A DNA stretch of 64,000 nucleotides from contig JADKCK010000020.1 of the NCBI GenBank assembly GCA_016718845.1, positions 1 to 64,000 of the forward strand, in the 5' to 3' direction. Within the stretch, counting starts at the first letter, position 1. Each line of letters opens with the position of its first letter. The stretch comes from Sphingobacteriales bacterium (lineage in GTDB: Bacteria; Bacteroidota; Bacteroidia; Chitinophagales; UBA2359). Position numbers and translations under genes: made by a program. The notes below the pieces were generated by a model. That model was given only the letters and a program-made list of their open reading frames with translations, had not been told where the DNA came from and made no database searches. Positions 53,769 through 62,721 of this stretch are shown piece after piece.

Positions 53769-53984
53769 ATGAATGCACTAAATGAAGCTCAACTCAATAT
53801 ACTGAAACTTTTTCAGGTAATAAAAAGCGAAAAAGATATTGCCGAGCTTAAACAAATACTGATTGAGTATCTTTCAAAAAAAACAGTAGAAGCCGCAGAC
53901 AAAGCTTATGATGAAAAAGGTTACACACAAGCAGACTTGCTCAATTGGCAATACGAACACTATAGAACAGAAACAAAGCCATGA
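53769..53984 (+). CDS. Antitoxin-like protein of a PIN-type toxin pair
   Basis: A 71-residue acidic helical protein (MNALNEAQLNILKLFQVIKS ... EYLSKKTVEAADKAYDEKGY). This kind of small protein precedes PIN-domain toxin genes in Bacteroidota. Its stop overlaps the ATG of a PIN-toxin N-terminus (ATGA). Because that toxin gene has lost its middle, this is now an orphan antitoxin. It has its own consensus promoter. The assignment as antitoxin is from context. Confidence 0.75.
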   Translation: MNALNEAQLNILKLFQVIKSEKDIAELKQILIEYLSKKTVEAADKAYDEKGYTQADLLNWQYEHYRTETKP

Positions 53985-54098
53985 GAGTAATTATAGATAC
54001 GAATATTTTTGTAATGACACTTACAAGTCGTAAAAACCATTGAATTTCCTAAATTATCTATTATTAGTACCGAAGATTTCGCAAAATTACTTCAATAA
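53981..54098 (+). pseudogene. PIN-domain toxin remnant with internal deletion
   Basis: Starts MRVIIDTNIFVMTLTSRKNH then stop; the first conserved aspartate and the DTNIF motif of PIN nucleases are present. In another frame, EFPKLSIISTEDFAKLLQ to the stop at 54096-54098 matches the C-terminal end of the same family. About 90 to 100 central codons are missing, so the toxin is dead. Confidence 0.75.
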
Positions 54099-54146
54099 AA
54101 ACCCTGCCTTTTTCTTTTACCAAGAAAAAAGCAGGGTTTTTGTTAT
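54094..54146 (-). terminator. Terminator, duplicate copy 2
   Basis: Identical to 53643-53695. It lies 26 bp past the feoB stop on the minus strand and directly after the PIN remnant on the plus strand, so it can serve both sides. Confidence 0.8.
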
Positions 54147-54172
54147 GACAGCTAAAAAAAGTGTTTGCAGAT

Positions 54173-54610
54173 TTACCGCATTGCCACATATACTAACCAA
54201 GCTGCTACGTACGCCAATATGGTCATGTAACCGAGCATCAAAAACACCCATTTCCACGAGCCTGTTTCGCGTTTGGTGATGGCTAAGGTACTCATACATT
54301 GCATGGCAAAGGCATAAAATACCAATAGAGCAAAGCCAACAGCAGGGGTATAGGTAGGTTTATTGGTTCGGGGGTTAATGTCGGATTGCATTTTTTGGCG
54401 CAATGTTTGGGTGTTGTCCTCCGAGTCGTCGACGCTGTAAAGGGTTGCCATAGTGCCTACAAACACTTCGCGGGCAGCAAAACTGGTAAGTAGGGCAATG
54501 CCAATTTTCCAATCAAAACCCAAGGGGCGAATAAGCGGTTCTATTACATGTCCAAAAACACCTGCATAAGATGCCTCTAACTTTTCGGTTTTTTGGGCTA
54601 TTTCTAATTG
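54173..54610 (-). CDS. feoB: FeoB ferrous iron transporter, C-terminal part (frameshifted)
   Basis: Continues the FeoB reading in another frame: AQKTEKLEASYAGVFGHVIEP, then RPLGFDWKIGIALLTSFAAREVFVG, the conserved Gate-motif region, and two C-terminal membrane helices. The first in-frame ATG is at 54523 but homology begins upstream of it, near 54610. Adding one base in the T5 run at 54613-54617 (plus strand) would join it to the larger part. See the next entry. Confidence 0.85.
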   Translation of the reverse strand, partial: QLEIAQKTEKLEASYAGVFGHVIEPLIRPLGFDWKIGIALLTSFAAREVFVGTMATLYSVDDSEDNTQTLRQKMQSDINPRTNKPTYTPAVGFALLVFYAFAMQCMSTLAITKRETGSWKWVFLMLGYMTILAYVAAWLVYVAMR

Positions 54611-56289
54611 TGTTTTTGGGCAGGGTTAGCAGCTATTTGTGTGGTATAACGTTGTTCAATTTCGCTCATTTTTTTTGGAGGGCCAAACGATGCTGCAAAC
54701 CACAAAATCACCGAAATAACAATAATAACTTTACCTGCCTCTACCACAAAAGCTTTGCATTTTTGGTAGATAAGCAGGGCAATATTTTCCCAGCGAGGCA
54801 TTCGATAAATAGGCATTTCGGCAACATAAATATCCGACATATTGTATCGCAACACTTTTTTTAGCACCAAAGCCGACACCAATGCCATCACAAAACCTAA
54901 TAAATACATGCCCATCATGGCTATGCCTTGTAGCGTAAAAATGCCTAAAACGGCAGTAGCTGGTACAAACATGCCTATAATTAGTGCATAGATAGGTATA
55001 CGCGCCGAGCAACTCATTAGGGGTGTTACCATAATAGCAATCATACGTTCTTGTTTGTTGGCAATGGTTCGGGCTGCCATAATAGAAGGTACGGCACAAG
55101 CCATACCGCCAATTAAAGGCACCAACGACCTACCACTAAAGCCAAAAGGACGCATCAATCTATCCATCAAAAACATAACCCGTGCCATATAACCAGTTTC
55201 TTCGAGCAGGGCAATAAAAAAGAAGAGTAAGGCAATTTGGGGCACAAAAATAGCAATACCCCCTAAGCCTGCCACTATGCCATCGGCAAGCAAGCTGGTT
55301 AACCACGTGGCAGGTAGGTTGGCATGTAGCCAATCGGCAAGGGTATTAAATATGCCCTCTATCCAGTCCATTGGATACGATGCCCACGAAAAAATAGCTT
55401 GAAACACCAGCAATAAAATAGCTATAAAAATCAGATACCCACCAATTTTGTGCAGTACAATGGCATCAATTTGGTTGGTTCGTTTTTCCGATTCGGTAGG
55501 AGCTTGTTTCAAAACGGTGTCGCAGATAGCCTCTGTTTTATCGTGTCGTTGCAGCATCTCGTCGGAGATAAACAAGGGTATTTGTTGTTTTTTTACTTTT
55601 TGGCGGATAGATAGGCGGCACGACTCGGATAGTTCTAGAAACTCGTCGGGTTGCAAAAGTGCCTGAAATGCCAAATAGTCGTTATCTGTTTTTAGGCAGC
55701 TTTTTATGTCTTCGGCTAAGTAGGCTAGGTCGGGTGGTGGAACAAAAATGTGTTTTTTTGCAGGTGCGATATTGGGCGAGATAGTGGCGATAAGTTGGTC
55801 AATACCCTGCCCTGTAAGTGCTGACAGTGCCACAACAGGTACATCTAAACGCTGCGAGAGCAAATCGGTTTGTATGTTAAGCGATTCTTTGGCTAAAATA
55901 TCGCTCATGTTAAGTACTACAATAATAGGTATTTCTAAATCGAGTGCTTGCGTAGCTAATACAATGCTACGCTGTAGTTGGGTAGCATCGCAAACAACCA
56001 ATACCAAATCAGGGAAATCGGGATTATGCCTATTGCGCAATGTTTCGCAAGTAACGCGCTCGTCGTCGCTGTTGGGATAAAGCGAGTAAGTGCCGGGCAG
56101 GTCAATTAGTTGGGCAATTTGTCCATCTGTTGTTTTAAATCTACCTATTTTGCGCTCTACGGTTACACCTGTGTAATTACCTACGCGCTGTTTCATGCCC
56201 GTAAGACGGTTAAACAACGATGATTTACCGCTGTTAGGGCTGCCAAGCAGGGCAATAGTAAAAGGGCGAACTTTGGACGGTGTTTCCAT
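54604..56289 (-). CDS. feoB: FeoB ferrous iron transporter, main part (frameshifted)
   Basis: Inner-membrane Fe(II) transporter. The N-terminal G domain has G1 GSPNSGKSS (residues 16-24), G3 DLPG (63-66) and G4 NMSD (127-130). A helical spacer is followed by the first Gate domain with GGIAIFVPQIALLFFFIALLEETGYMARV-type sequence (seen as VPQIALLFF and EETGYMARVMF) and the GGMACAVPSI motif. The frame stops at 54604 after NPAQKHN, where the normal protein would continue into the segment at 54173-54610. Whole length would be about 705 residues, normal for FeoB. feoA lies 3.5 kb upstream, displaced by the Rpn array. Confidence 0.93.
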   Translation of the reverse strand: METPSKVRPFTIALLGSPNSGKSSLFNRLTGMKQRVGNYTGVTVERKIGRFKTTDGQIAQLIDLPGTYSLYPNSDDERVTCETLRNRHNPDFPDLVLVVCDATQLQRSIVLATQALDLEIPIIVVLNMSDILAKESLNIQTDLLSQRLDVPVVALSALTGQGIDQLIATISPNIAPAKKHIFVPPPDLAYLAEDIKSCLKTDNDYLAFQALLQPDEFLELSESCRLSIRQKVKKQQIPLFISDEMLQRHDKTEAICDTVLKQAPTESEKRTNQIDAIVLHKIGGYLIFIAILLLVFQAIFSWASYPMDWIEGIFNTLADWLHANLPATWLTSLLADGIVAGLGGIAIFVPQIALLFFFIALLEETGYMARVMFLMDRLMRPFGFSGRSLVPLIGGMACAVPSIMAARTIANKQERMIAIMVTPLMSCSARIPIYALIIGMFVPATAVLGIFTLQGIAMMGMYLLGFVMALVSALVLKKVLRYNMSDIYVAEMPIYRMPRWENIALLIYQKCKAFVVEAGKVIIVISVILWFAASFGPPKKMSEIEQRYTTQIAANPAQKHN

Positions 56290-56406
56290 TTAATTTATTT
56301 GGGTGATGCTCTGTTGGATGTGGTTAAAAGGCTTGTTTCTTCTCAATGGGGTTTAAAATAGTATATTTTAGGTTGGCTTTGTAGAGATTGATTTTCTGTA
56401 AAACTA

Positions 56407-57231
56407 TCAGCTATTCTCTTCGTTGCGCAACGTTTCGATTTGTTCGAGGGATAAGCCTGTATCTTCCGCTATATCTTCGTTTGAAAGATTACGCTTTAAC
56501 AATTTTTTCGCAATTTCGATACTTCGTTCATCTTTTCCCATTTCACGTTCTAGCTCAACAACTTTGCGTTTAGCTGCCTCAATTTTAGCTTGTTCCCATT
56601 CGTCGGGGCTTATGTTCTCGAAACTTACAATTTCGGTGGCTCGTTTTACCCCTTTGTTGTTGATGTTTATATTTGGGTTTTCGGGATGATGAATACTTTC
56701 GTAAATCAAATCTAGCCAGTCGCGGTAGTTGGTGGGCGTATCTTCGCCTTTGTAGTTGGGATTAAGATATATTAGCTCGTGGTTAAATATCTTACGCTCA
56801 ACGCCCTTTAAGTTGCGCGGATTAAGCGACGAAATTAGCACTTCGTCTCTGTAAAATTCGCGTGTTTTAGCATTTATTTTATACGGCGCGGTCATTAATA
56901 CTATCGTATATACCGTTTTTTCTACCGTATAATCTTCGCTTGTGCGCTGTTGTTCGGTGATAGCTTGTAGGTGATAGTGCAAAAAACGGTCGAAATTGTG
57001 GTCGTATTCTACTTTTTGTATTTCTATCACTATCCTTTTTTCGACATCTTCGGCAAAAATGTCGTATTTAAAATTTATGTTGCCCAATTTCGGTTGAAAA
57101 GCTTTTTCGGTTTCAATCTTCTCGGGCGAAACATCAATGCCAATTATATCTTTTACAAAAGCCTTAAATACAATCATATCGGTAAAGGCTTTTTTAAAAA
57201 AAACTTCGTTGTCAAGGCGGGCAAGCATCAT
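56407..57231 (-). CDS. Rpn-family recombination-promoting nuclease, copy 1 (intact)
   Basis: A 274-residue PD-(D/E)xK nuclease of the Rpn/putative transposase family (PDDEXK_2 type). Probable active site: D57 (NFKYDIFA), E70 and Q72 (VIEIQKVEY). A conserved N-terminus (FFKKAFTDMIVFKAFVKDIIG) leads into it, and the C-terminal part is charged and helical with a DNA-binding-like end (EDTGLSLEQIETLRNEE). Related E. coli Rpn proteins promote RecA-independent recombination. It is the only unbroken copy of four in tandem. Confidence 0.88.
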   Translation of the reverse strand: MMLARLDNEVFFKKAFTDMIVFKAFVKDIIGIDVSPEKIETEKAFQPKLGNINFKYDIFAEDVEKRIVIEIQKVEYDHNFDRFLHYHLQAITEQQRTSEDYTVEKTVYTIVLMTAPYKINAKTREFYRDEVLISSLNPRNLKGVERKIFNHELIYLNPNYKGEDTPTNYRDWLDLIYESIHHPENPNININNKGVKRATEIVSFENISPDEWEQAKIEAAKRKVVELEREMGKDERSIEIAKKLLKRNLSNEDIAEDTGLSLEQIETLRNEENS

Positions 57232-57270
57232 AAGGGAGTTTTGTTTTTATTTATGTTTGAAAATAAAAGT

Positions 57271-58089
57271 TTATACATCGGGGTTGTTGCGCAACGTTTC
57301 GATTTGTTCGAGGGATAAACCTGTTATTTTAAGCGATAAGTGTTATCAAACTTGCTTTAATTGCATTCTTCGCAATTTCGATACTTCGTTCATCTTTTCC
57401 CATTTCTCGCTCCAGCTCAACAACTTTGCGTTTAGCGGCTTCTATTTTTGCTTCTTCCCATTCGTCGGGGCTTATGTTCTCGAAACTTACAATTTCGGTG
57501 GCTCGTTTTACCCCTTTGTTGTTGATGTTAATGTTGGGATTTTCGGGATGATGAATACTTTCGTAAATCAAATCTAGCCAGTCGCGGTAGTTGGTGGGCG
57601 TATCTTCGCCTTTGTAGTTGGGATTAAGATATATTAGCTCGTGGTTAAATATCTTACGCTCAATGCCCTTTAAGTTGCGGATTAAGCGACGAAATTAGCA
57701 CTTCGTCTCTGTAAAACTCGCGTGTTTTTGCATTAATTTTATAGGGAGCTGTCATTACAACAATGGTGTATACCGTTTTTTCTACCGTATAATCTTCGCT
57801 TGTGTGCTGTTGTTCGGTGATAGCTTGTAGGTGATAGTGCAAAAAACGGTCGAAATTGTGGTCGTATTCTACTTTTTGTATTTCTATCACTATCCTTTTT
57901 CGACATCTTCGGCAAAAATGTCGTATTTAAAATTTATATTGCCCAATTTCGGTTGAAAAGCTTTTCGGTTTCAATCTTCTCGGGCGAAACATCAATGCCA
58001 ATTATATCTTTTACAAAAGCCTTAAATACAATCATATCGGTAAAGGCTTTTTTAAAAAAAACTTCGTTGTCAAGGCGGGCAAGCATCAT
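57271..58089 (-). pseudogene. Rpn-family nuclease, copy 2 (several frameshifts)
   Basis: Starts at ATG 58089 (MMLARLDNE) and ends NNPDV at 57271. It is interrupted by single- or two-base losses relative to copy 1: in the T run near 57895, in CTTTTTCGG near 57963, in GCGCGG near 57678, and by a shift near 57345 that joins AIKASL to ITGLSLEQ. The active-site region is therefore split among frames. Confidence 0.85.
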
Positions 58090-58128
58090 AAGGGAGGGGT
58101 GTTTTTATTTATGTTTTAAAATAAAAGT

Positions 58129-58938
58129 TTATACATCGGGGTTGTTGCGCAAGGTTTCGATTTGTTCGAGGGATAAGCCTGTTATTTGAGCGATAGTGTC
58201 ATTTGGCAAATTTGCTTTAATTGCATTCTTCGCAATTCTAAGTTGTTCTTCTTCGCGCTCTAATCTAACAACTTTGCGTTTAGCGGCTTCTATTTTTGCT
58301 TCTTCCCATTCGTCGGGGCTTATGTTCTCGAAACTTACAATTTCGGTGGCTCGTTTTACGCCTTTGTTGTTGATGTTGATATTGGGATTTTCGGGATGAT
58401 GAATACTTTCGTAAATCAAATCTAGCCAGTCGCGGTAGTTGGTGGGCGTATCTTCGCCTTTGTAGTTGGGATTAAGATATATTAGCTCGTGGTTAAATAT
58501 CTTGCGCTCAACGCCCTTTAAGTTGCGCGGATTAAGCGACGAAATTAGCACTTCGTCTCTGTAAAATTCGCGTGTTTGGCATTAATTTTATAGGGAGCGG
58601 TCATTAATACTATCGTATATACCGTTTTTTCTACCGTATAATCTTCGCTTGTGCGCTGTTGTTCGGTGATAGCTTGTAGGTGATAGTGCAAAAAACGGTC
58701 GAAATTGTGGTCGTATTCTACTTTTTGTATTTCTATCACTATCCTTTTTCGACATCTTCGGCAAAATGTCGTATTTAAAATTTATGTTGCCCAATTTCGG
58801 TTGAAAAGCTTTTTCGGTTTCAATCTTCTCGGGCGAAACATCAATGCCAATTATATCTTTTACAAAAGCCTTAAATACAATCATATCGGTAAAGGCTTTT
58901 TTAAAAAAAACTTCGTTGTCAAGGCGGGCTAGTGTCAT
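58129..58938 (-). pseudogene. Rpn-family nuclease, copy 3 (frameshifts)
   Basis: Starts MTLARLDNE at 58938 and ends NNPDV at 58129. Homopolymer losses near 58745 and 58765 break the nuclease core, and another near 58576 breaks the middle. The C-terminal 140 codons (from MLISSLNPRNLKG) are intact and carry a variant helix (RLEREEEQLRIAKNAIKANL). Confidence 0.85.
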
Positions 58939-58961
58939 AATAGGTTTTTTAAAAATTAAAA

Positions 58962-59784
58962 TTACAAGTTGGGGTTATTGCGCAACACTTCGATTTGTTG
59001 GAGAGTTAAGCCTGTTGCCTTAATGATAAAGTGGTTATCAGAGCCTAACTGTATCAAGTTTTTCACAATTTCGATACTTCGTTCATCTTTTCCCATTTCT
59101 CGCTCCAGCTCAACAACTTTGCGTTTAGCGGCTTCTATTTTTGCTTCTTCCCATTCGTCGGGGCTTATGTTCTCGAAACTTACAATTTCGGTGGCTCGTT
59201 TTACCCCTTGGTTGTTGATGTTAATGTTGGGATTTTCGGGATGATGAATACTTTCGTAAATCAAATCTAGCCAGTCGCGGTAGTTGGTGGGCGTATCTTC
59301 GCCTTTGTAGTTGGGATTAAGATATATTAGCTCGTGGTTAAATATCTTACGCTCAACGCCCTTTAAGTTGCGCGGATTAAGCGACGAAATTAGCACTTCG
59401 TCTCTGTAAAATTCGCGTGTTTTAGCATTTATTTTATACGGCGCGGTCATTAATACTATCGTATATACCGTTTTTTCTACCGTATAATCTTCGCTTGTGC
59501 GCTGTTGTTCGGTGATAGCTTGTAGGTGATAGTGCAAAAAACGGTCGAAATTGTGGTCGTATTCTACTTTTTGTATTTCTATCACTATCCTTTTTTCGAC
59601 ATCTTCGGCAAAAATGTCGTATTTAAAATTTATATTGCCCAATTTCGGTTGAAAAGCCTTTTCGGTTTCAATCTTCGGGCGAAACATCAATGCCAATTAT
59701 ATCTTTTACAAAAGCCTTAAATACAATCATATCGGTAAAGGCTTTTTTAAAAAAAACTTCGTTGTCAAGGCGGGCAAGCATCAT
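58962..59784 (-). pseudogene. Rpn-family nuclease, copy 4 (one frameshift)
   Basis: Starts at ATG 59784. A two-base loss (TC) near 59673, where CTTCTCGGG of copy 1 reads CTTCGGG, breaks the frame after the N-terminal 36 codons. From IETEKAFQPKLG to the stop at 58962 the frame is intact (about 239 codons, with the VIEIQKVEY core). The C-terminus differs from copies 1-3 (IKATGLTLQQIEVLRNNPNL). Confidence 0.85.
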
Positions 59785-59822
59785 AAGGGAGTTTGTTTTT
59801 ATTTATGTTTGAAAATAAAAGT

Positions 59823-59845
59823 TTATACATCGGGGTTGTTGCGTA
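59823..59845 (-). pseudogene. Rpn remnant, tail of a fifth copy
   Basis: TTATACATCGGGGTTGTTGCG, the complement of the final codons ...RNNPDV and stop of copies 2 and 3, plus the preceding ATTTATGTTTGAAAATAAAAG spacer, sits directly against the end of feoA. It marks the upstream edge of the tandem array. Confidence 0.7.
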
Positions 59846-59851
59846 GTGCAG

Positions 59852-60106
59852 CTACTCTTTGTCGATTGGGTTTACAATAATATCTTTGGCATCGGCTTTG
59901 CGGATAGCTATTTTAGTACCATTAACGGCTACGGCAATAGGGTCGCCAAGAGGCGCAATGTTGGCAATAGTTAGTTTAGCTCCCTGTTTTATACCTAAGT
60001 TTAAGAGTGCCATTTGCAGGTTGTGGTTGGCGGTATATTGTAAAATTCCGCTTTCGCCTAATGACAAAGAGGCAAGCGTAATAGCTGGTAATTGTTCCGA
60101 GTTCAT
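59852..60106 (-). CDS. feoA: FeoA-like ferrous iron transport protein
   Basis: An 84-residue SH3-like protein (ITLASLSLGESGILQYTANH, NLGIKQGAKLTIANIAPLGDP, then RKADAKDIIV). FeoA is a small cytosolic activator of FeoB. In most Bacteroidota feoA directly precedes feoB or is fused to it; here 3.5 kb of Rpn genes lie between, with both genes still on the minus strand. Complete, normal length. Confidence 0.9.
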   Translation of the reverse strand: MNSEQLPAITLASLSLGESGILQYTANHNLQMALLNLGIKQGAKLTIANIAPLGDPIAVAVNGTKIAIRKADAKDIIVNPIDKE

Positions 60107-60182
60107 TTAGTTAGATTGGATTTTGATGGTATAATGTAACTTTGCTCAAATTTGTTCTATATCTATCTTTTAAAAAACTAAA

Positions 60183-60219
60183 TTAGCTTCGACAGCGCCC
60201 GAAGCGTTGCCGAAGCTAA
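60183..60219 (-). terminator. Terminator downstream of sucC
   Basis: Arms TTAGCTTCG and CGAAGCTAA around a 19-nt loop lie 29 bp past the sucC stop. On the minus strand they are followed by TTTAGTTTTTT. Confidence 0.7.
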
Positions 60220-60248
60220 AAGGGTTGAAAGCTATTGTCTTTCAAATA

Positions 60249-61445
60249 TTATACCTTAAACACATTGGCTACTTTTTCGGCGGCTTCTTTTAGTAATATT
60301 GCCGACTGTACTTGTAAACCCGATTCGTCGATAATTTGTTTAGCTATTTCGGCATTTGTACCTTGTAGACGCACAATAATAGGTACTTTTATTTCGTCGC
60401 CCATTTTTTTGTATGCTTCTACTACGCCATTGGCAATACGGTCGCAGCGCACAATACCGCCAAAAATGTTGATAAGTATGGCGCGTACATTGGGGTCTTT
60501 TAAAATAATACGGAAACCTGCCTCTACTGTTTCGGCGTTTGCTTTGCCACCAACATCCAAAAAGTTAGCTGGCGAGCCACCTGCCAGTTTGATAATGTCC
60601 ATAGTAGCCATTGCCAAACCTGCACCGTTTACCATACAGCCCACGTTACCGTCAAGTTTTACGTAGTTAAGGTTAAACTTATCTGCTTCTACTTCGGTTG
60701 GGTCTTCTTCGTCAAAATCGCGCCAAGCGGCAACATCTTTGTGTCTAAAAAGTGCCGATTCGTCAATACTCATTTTACCATCAACAGCCACCATGCGGTT
60801 GTCCGATGTTTTAAGTAACGGATTAATTTCTATTAAGGTGGCATCAACGCCTATGTAGGTGTTGTATAGTTGTGGGATAAAGGTTAAAGCACTTTTATAG
60901 GCATCGCCGGTTAAGCCCAAGTTAAAGGCAATGCGTCGGGCTTGAAAAGGCTGTAAACCAATAATGGGGTCAATCCATTCTTTGTGTACCAAATGTGGGG
61001 TTGTTTCGGCAACATGTTCAATGTCCATACCACCTTCGGTCGAGTAAACAATTACGTTGCAACCTTTGGCACGGTCGAGCAATACGCTCATGTAGTACTC
61101 TTTAATTTCGCTTGGACCCGGCACGTACATATCTTCGGTAATTAGCACTTTGCGCACCAATTTACCTTCGGCGCTTGTTTGGGGTGTAATAAGGTGCATG
61201 CCAATAATGGCACCGGCTTTTTCGCGTACCTCGTCGAGGTTTTTAGCCAATTTAACACCGCCGCCTTTGCCGCGTCCGCCAGCATGTACTTGTGCTTTTA
61301 CCACTACCCAACCGCTGCCCGTTTCGGCTTGTATTTGTTGGGCGGCAGTTACGGCTTCGTCGGCACTATATGCCAATTTACCACGCTGAACCGTAATACC
61401 ATAACGGTTCAATAATTCTTTTGCTTGATACTCGTGTAAGTTCAT
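60249..61445 (-). CDS. sucC: Succinate-CoA ligase (ADP-forming) subunit beta
   Basis: A 398-residue ATP-grasp subunit of succinyl-CoA synthetase (TCA cycle). It begins MNLHEYQAKELLNRYGI, the classic start. The ATP-grasp region has KAQVHAGGRGKGGGVKL, and the C-terminal domain has NFLDVGGKANAETV and ILINIFGGIVRCDRIANG for CoA/succinate. The sucD partner is not in this window. A consensus promoter lies 141 bp upstream. Confidence 0.96.
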   Translation of the reverse strand: MNLHEYQAKELLNRYGITVQRGKLAYSADEAVTAAQQIQAETGSGWVVVKAQVHAGGRGKGGGVKLAKNLDEVREKAGAIIGMHLITPQTSAEGKLVRKVLITEDMYVPGPSEIKEYYMSVLLDRAKGCNVIVYSTEGGMDIEHVAETTPHLVHKEWIDPIIGLQPFQARRIAFNLGLTGDAYKSALTFIPQLYNTYIGVDATLIEINPLLKTSDNRMVAVDGKMSIDESALFRHKDVAAWRDFDEEDPTEVEADKFNLNYVKLDGNVGCMVNGAGLAMATMDIIKLAGGSPANFLDVGGKANAETVEAGFRIILKDPNVRAILINIFGGIVRCDRIANGVVEAYKKMGDEIKVPIIVRLQGTNAEIAKQIIDESGLQVQSAILLKEAAEKVANVFKV

Positions 61446-61585
61446 GTATTATGTTGTTGTTGTTTTGTTGAATTGCACAAAATAAGTAGTAGCTAAGTTG
61501 GTATTACTTAAATGTTACCGATACAGCATCGGCACTATCTAAATAAAATAAATACACCGCCATTAGCCCTGCCCGAATTTTGCCC

Positions 61586-61613
61586 CAAAGATACGCAAAA
61601 TATTGCTTTTCAA
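61586..61613 (-). promoter_or_regulatory. Promoter of sucC
   Basis: On the minus strand TTG (61611-61613) precedes TATCTTTG (61586-61593) by 17 bp, at the short end of the Bacteroidota range. The rest of the 61446-61866 gap contains a plus-strand TACTTTTG (61667-61674) without a -33 partner, and the CACCACAT satellite. Confidence 0.55.
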
Positions 61614-61779
61614 AGGTTAATTGCACAAATAGTGCGCTCATTTTTACTATAGTTGTACAAAATGCTTACTTTTGCAAAGTTTTTGGTGATAAGGTGCCTT
61701 TATTGGCTGCAAGGCTGTCGGCTAAAGGCTACAGGCTTTTGGCTACAAGCTATCATCAGTTATTAAGTAAGTACGCTTT

Positions 61780-61856
61780 TCACTCTTTCACCACTTCACA
61801 ATTTCACCACATCGCTCTTTCACCACATCACCACATCACCACATCACCACATCACT
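61780..61856. repeat. CACCACAT short tandem repeat
   Basis: Runs of TTTCACCAC and CACCACAT directly upstream of the FkbM start codon. It is the complementary-strand form of the GATGTGG satellite at 1459-1650. Confidence 0.8.
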
Positions 61857-61866
61857 ATTTCCCTCT

Positions 61867-62664
61867 ATGCAAACCACAAAACTTTCTGATGGCACCGAAG
61901 TTTTTTGTCTTCGTTCTGCCGAAGCACAGGTCTTAGATTATCACATTAATGGCTATCTACACAAATCCATAAAAATTAAAGATGGAGATGTGTTATTTGA
62001 CATTGGCGCCAACATTGGCGTATTAGGTGTGCGCATGATGCAACTTTATCCAAACGCCACCCTATATGCCTTTGAACCTATCTTACCTATTTTTGAGGTA
62101 CTAAAAGCCAATGCCCAACGCTATGCCCCCAATCGGTTTAAGGTATTTAATTGCGGCATTTCGGACAGCAACGAAACGGTTACGTTTTCGTACTTTCCAA
62201 ACAGCCCTGCCCTATCTACAGCACACAACGAAGACTGGAACCACGACTCGCAAACCCTTGCCCGCGCCGTAGAGGGCAATGTTAATCATGCACCACCACA
62301 ATATCGTTGGGCAAGATTTTTACCCCGCTTTTTGTTTGCATGGATGGCTAAATGGATGCGTTGGGGCGAGCAAAAACTACCTTGCCAACTCCAAACTTTA
62401 TCTACCTTTATTGAGCAACAAAAAATTGAGCACATTGACCTATTAAAAATTGACTGCGAAGGGGCAGAACTGCGCGTATTACAAGGCATATCACCCCAAC
62501 ATTGGCAACTAATACACCAAATTGTTGCCGAAGTACACGACGTAGAAAACCGACTACAAACATTTACCAACATTTGTAAACAACATGGTTTTGCCAATAT
62601 TGTTGTAGAAAAAGACCACTTAATGGGCGATACACCTTTGTATAATGTGTTTGTGACAAGGTAA
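61867..62664 (+). CDS. FkbM-family methyltransferase
   Basis: A 265-residue SAM-dependent methyltransferase. The Rossmann motif I is LFDIGANIGVLGVRM, followed by acidic YAFEPILPIFEVLKAN, and the family's C-terminal HIDLLKIDCEGAELRVLQGI. FkbM enzymes O-methylate sugars or polyketides; the substrate here is unknown and no glycan cluster is visible. The middle (about residues 120-180) is an insert rich in Trp/Arg, atypical for the family. Confidence 0.88.
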   Translation: MQTTKLSDGTEVFCLRSAEAQVLDYHINGYLHKSIKIKDGDVLFDIGANIGVLGVRMMQLYPNATLYAFEPILPIFEVLKANAQRYAPNRFKVFNCGISDSNETVTFSYFPNSPALSTAHNEDWNHDSQTLARAVEGNVNHAPPQYRWARFLPRFLFAWMAKWMRWGEQKLPCQLQTLSTFIEQQKIEHIDLLKIDCEGAELRVLQGISPQHWQLIHQIVAEVHDVENRLQTFTNICKQHGFANIVVEKDHLMGDTPLYNVFVTR

Positions 62665-62684
62665 AAAACTTTTTTTAAAAAAAA

Positions 62685-62716
62685 TTTGGTAGATTCAATA
62701 ACAATCCTTATTTTTG
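62685..62716 (+). promoter_or_regulatory. Consensus promoter of a non-coding unit
   Basis: TTTG (62685-62688), 20 bp, TATTTTTG (62709-62716), an exact Bacteroidota promoter with no supported plus-strand gene before the next terminator. Confidence 0.75.
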
Positions 62717-62721
62717 CACCC

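Noticed and set aside
57137..57577. Plus-strand frames antisense to the Rpn genes
   Set aside because: They mirror the minus-strand nuclease codons and carry no features of their own.
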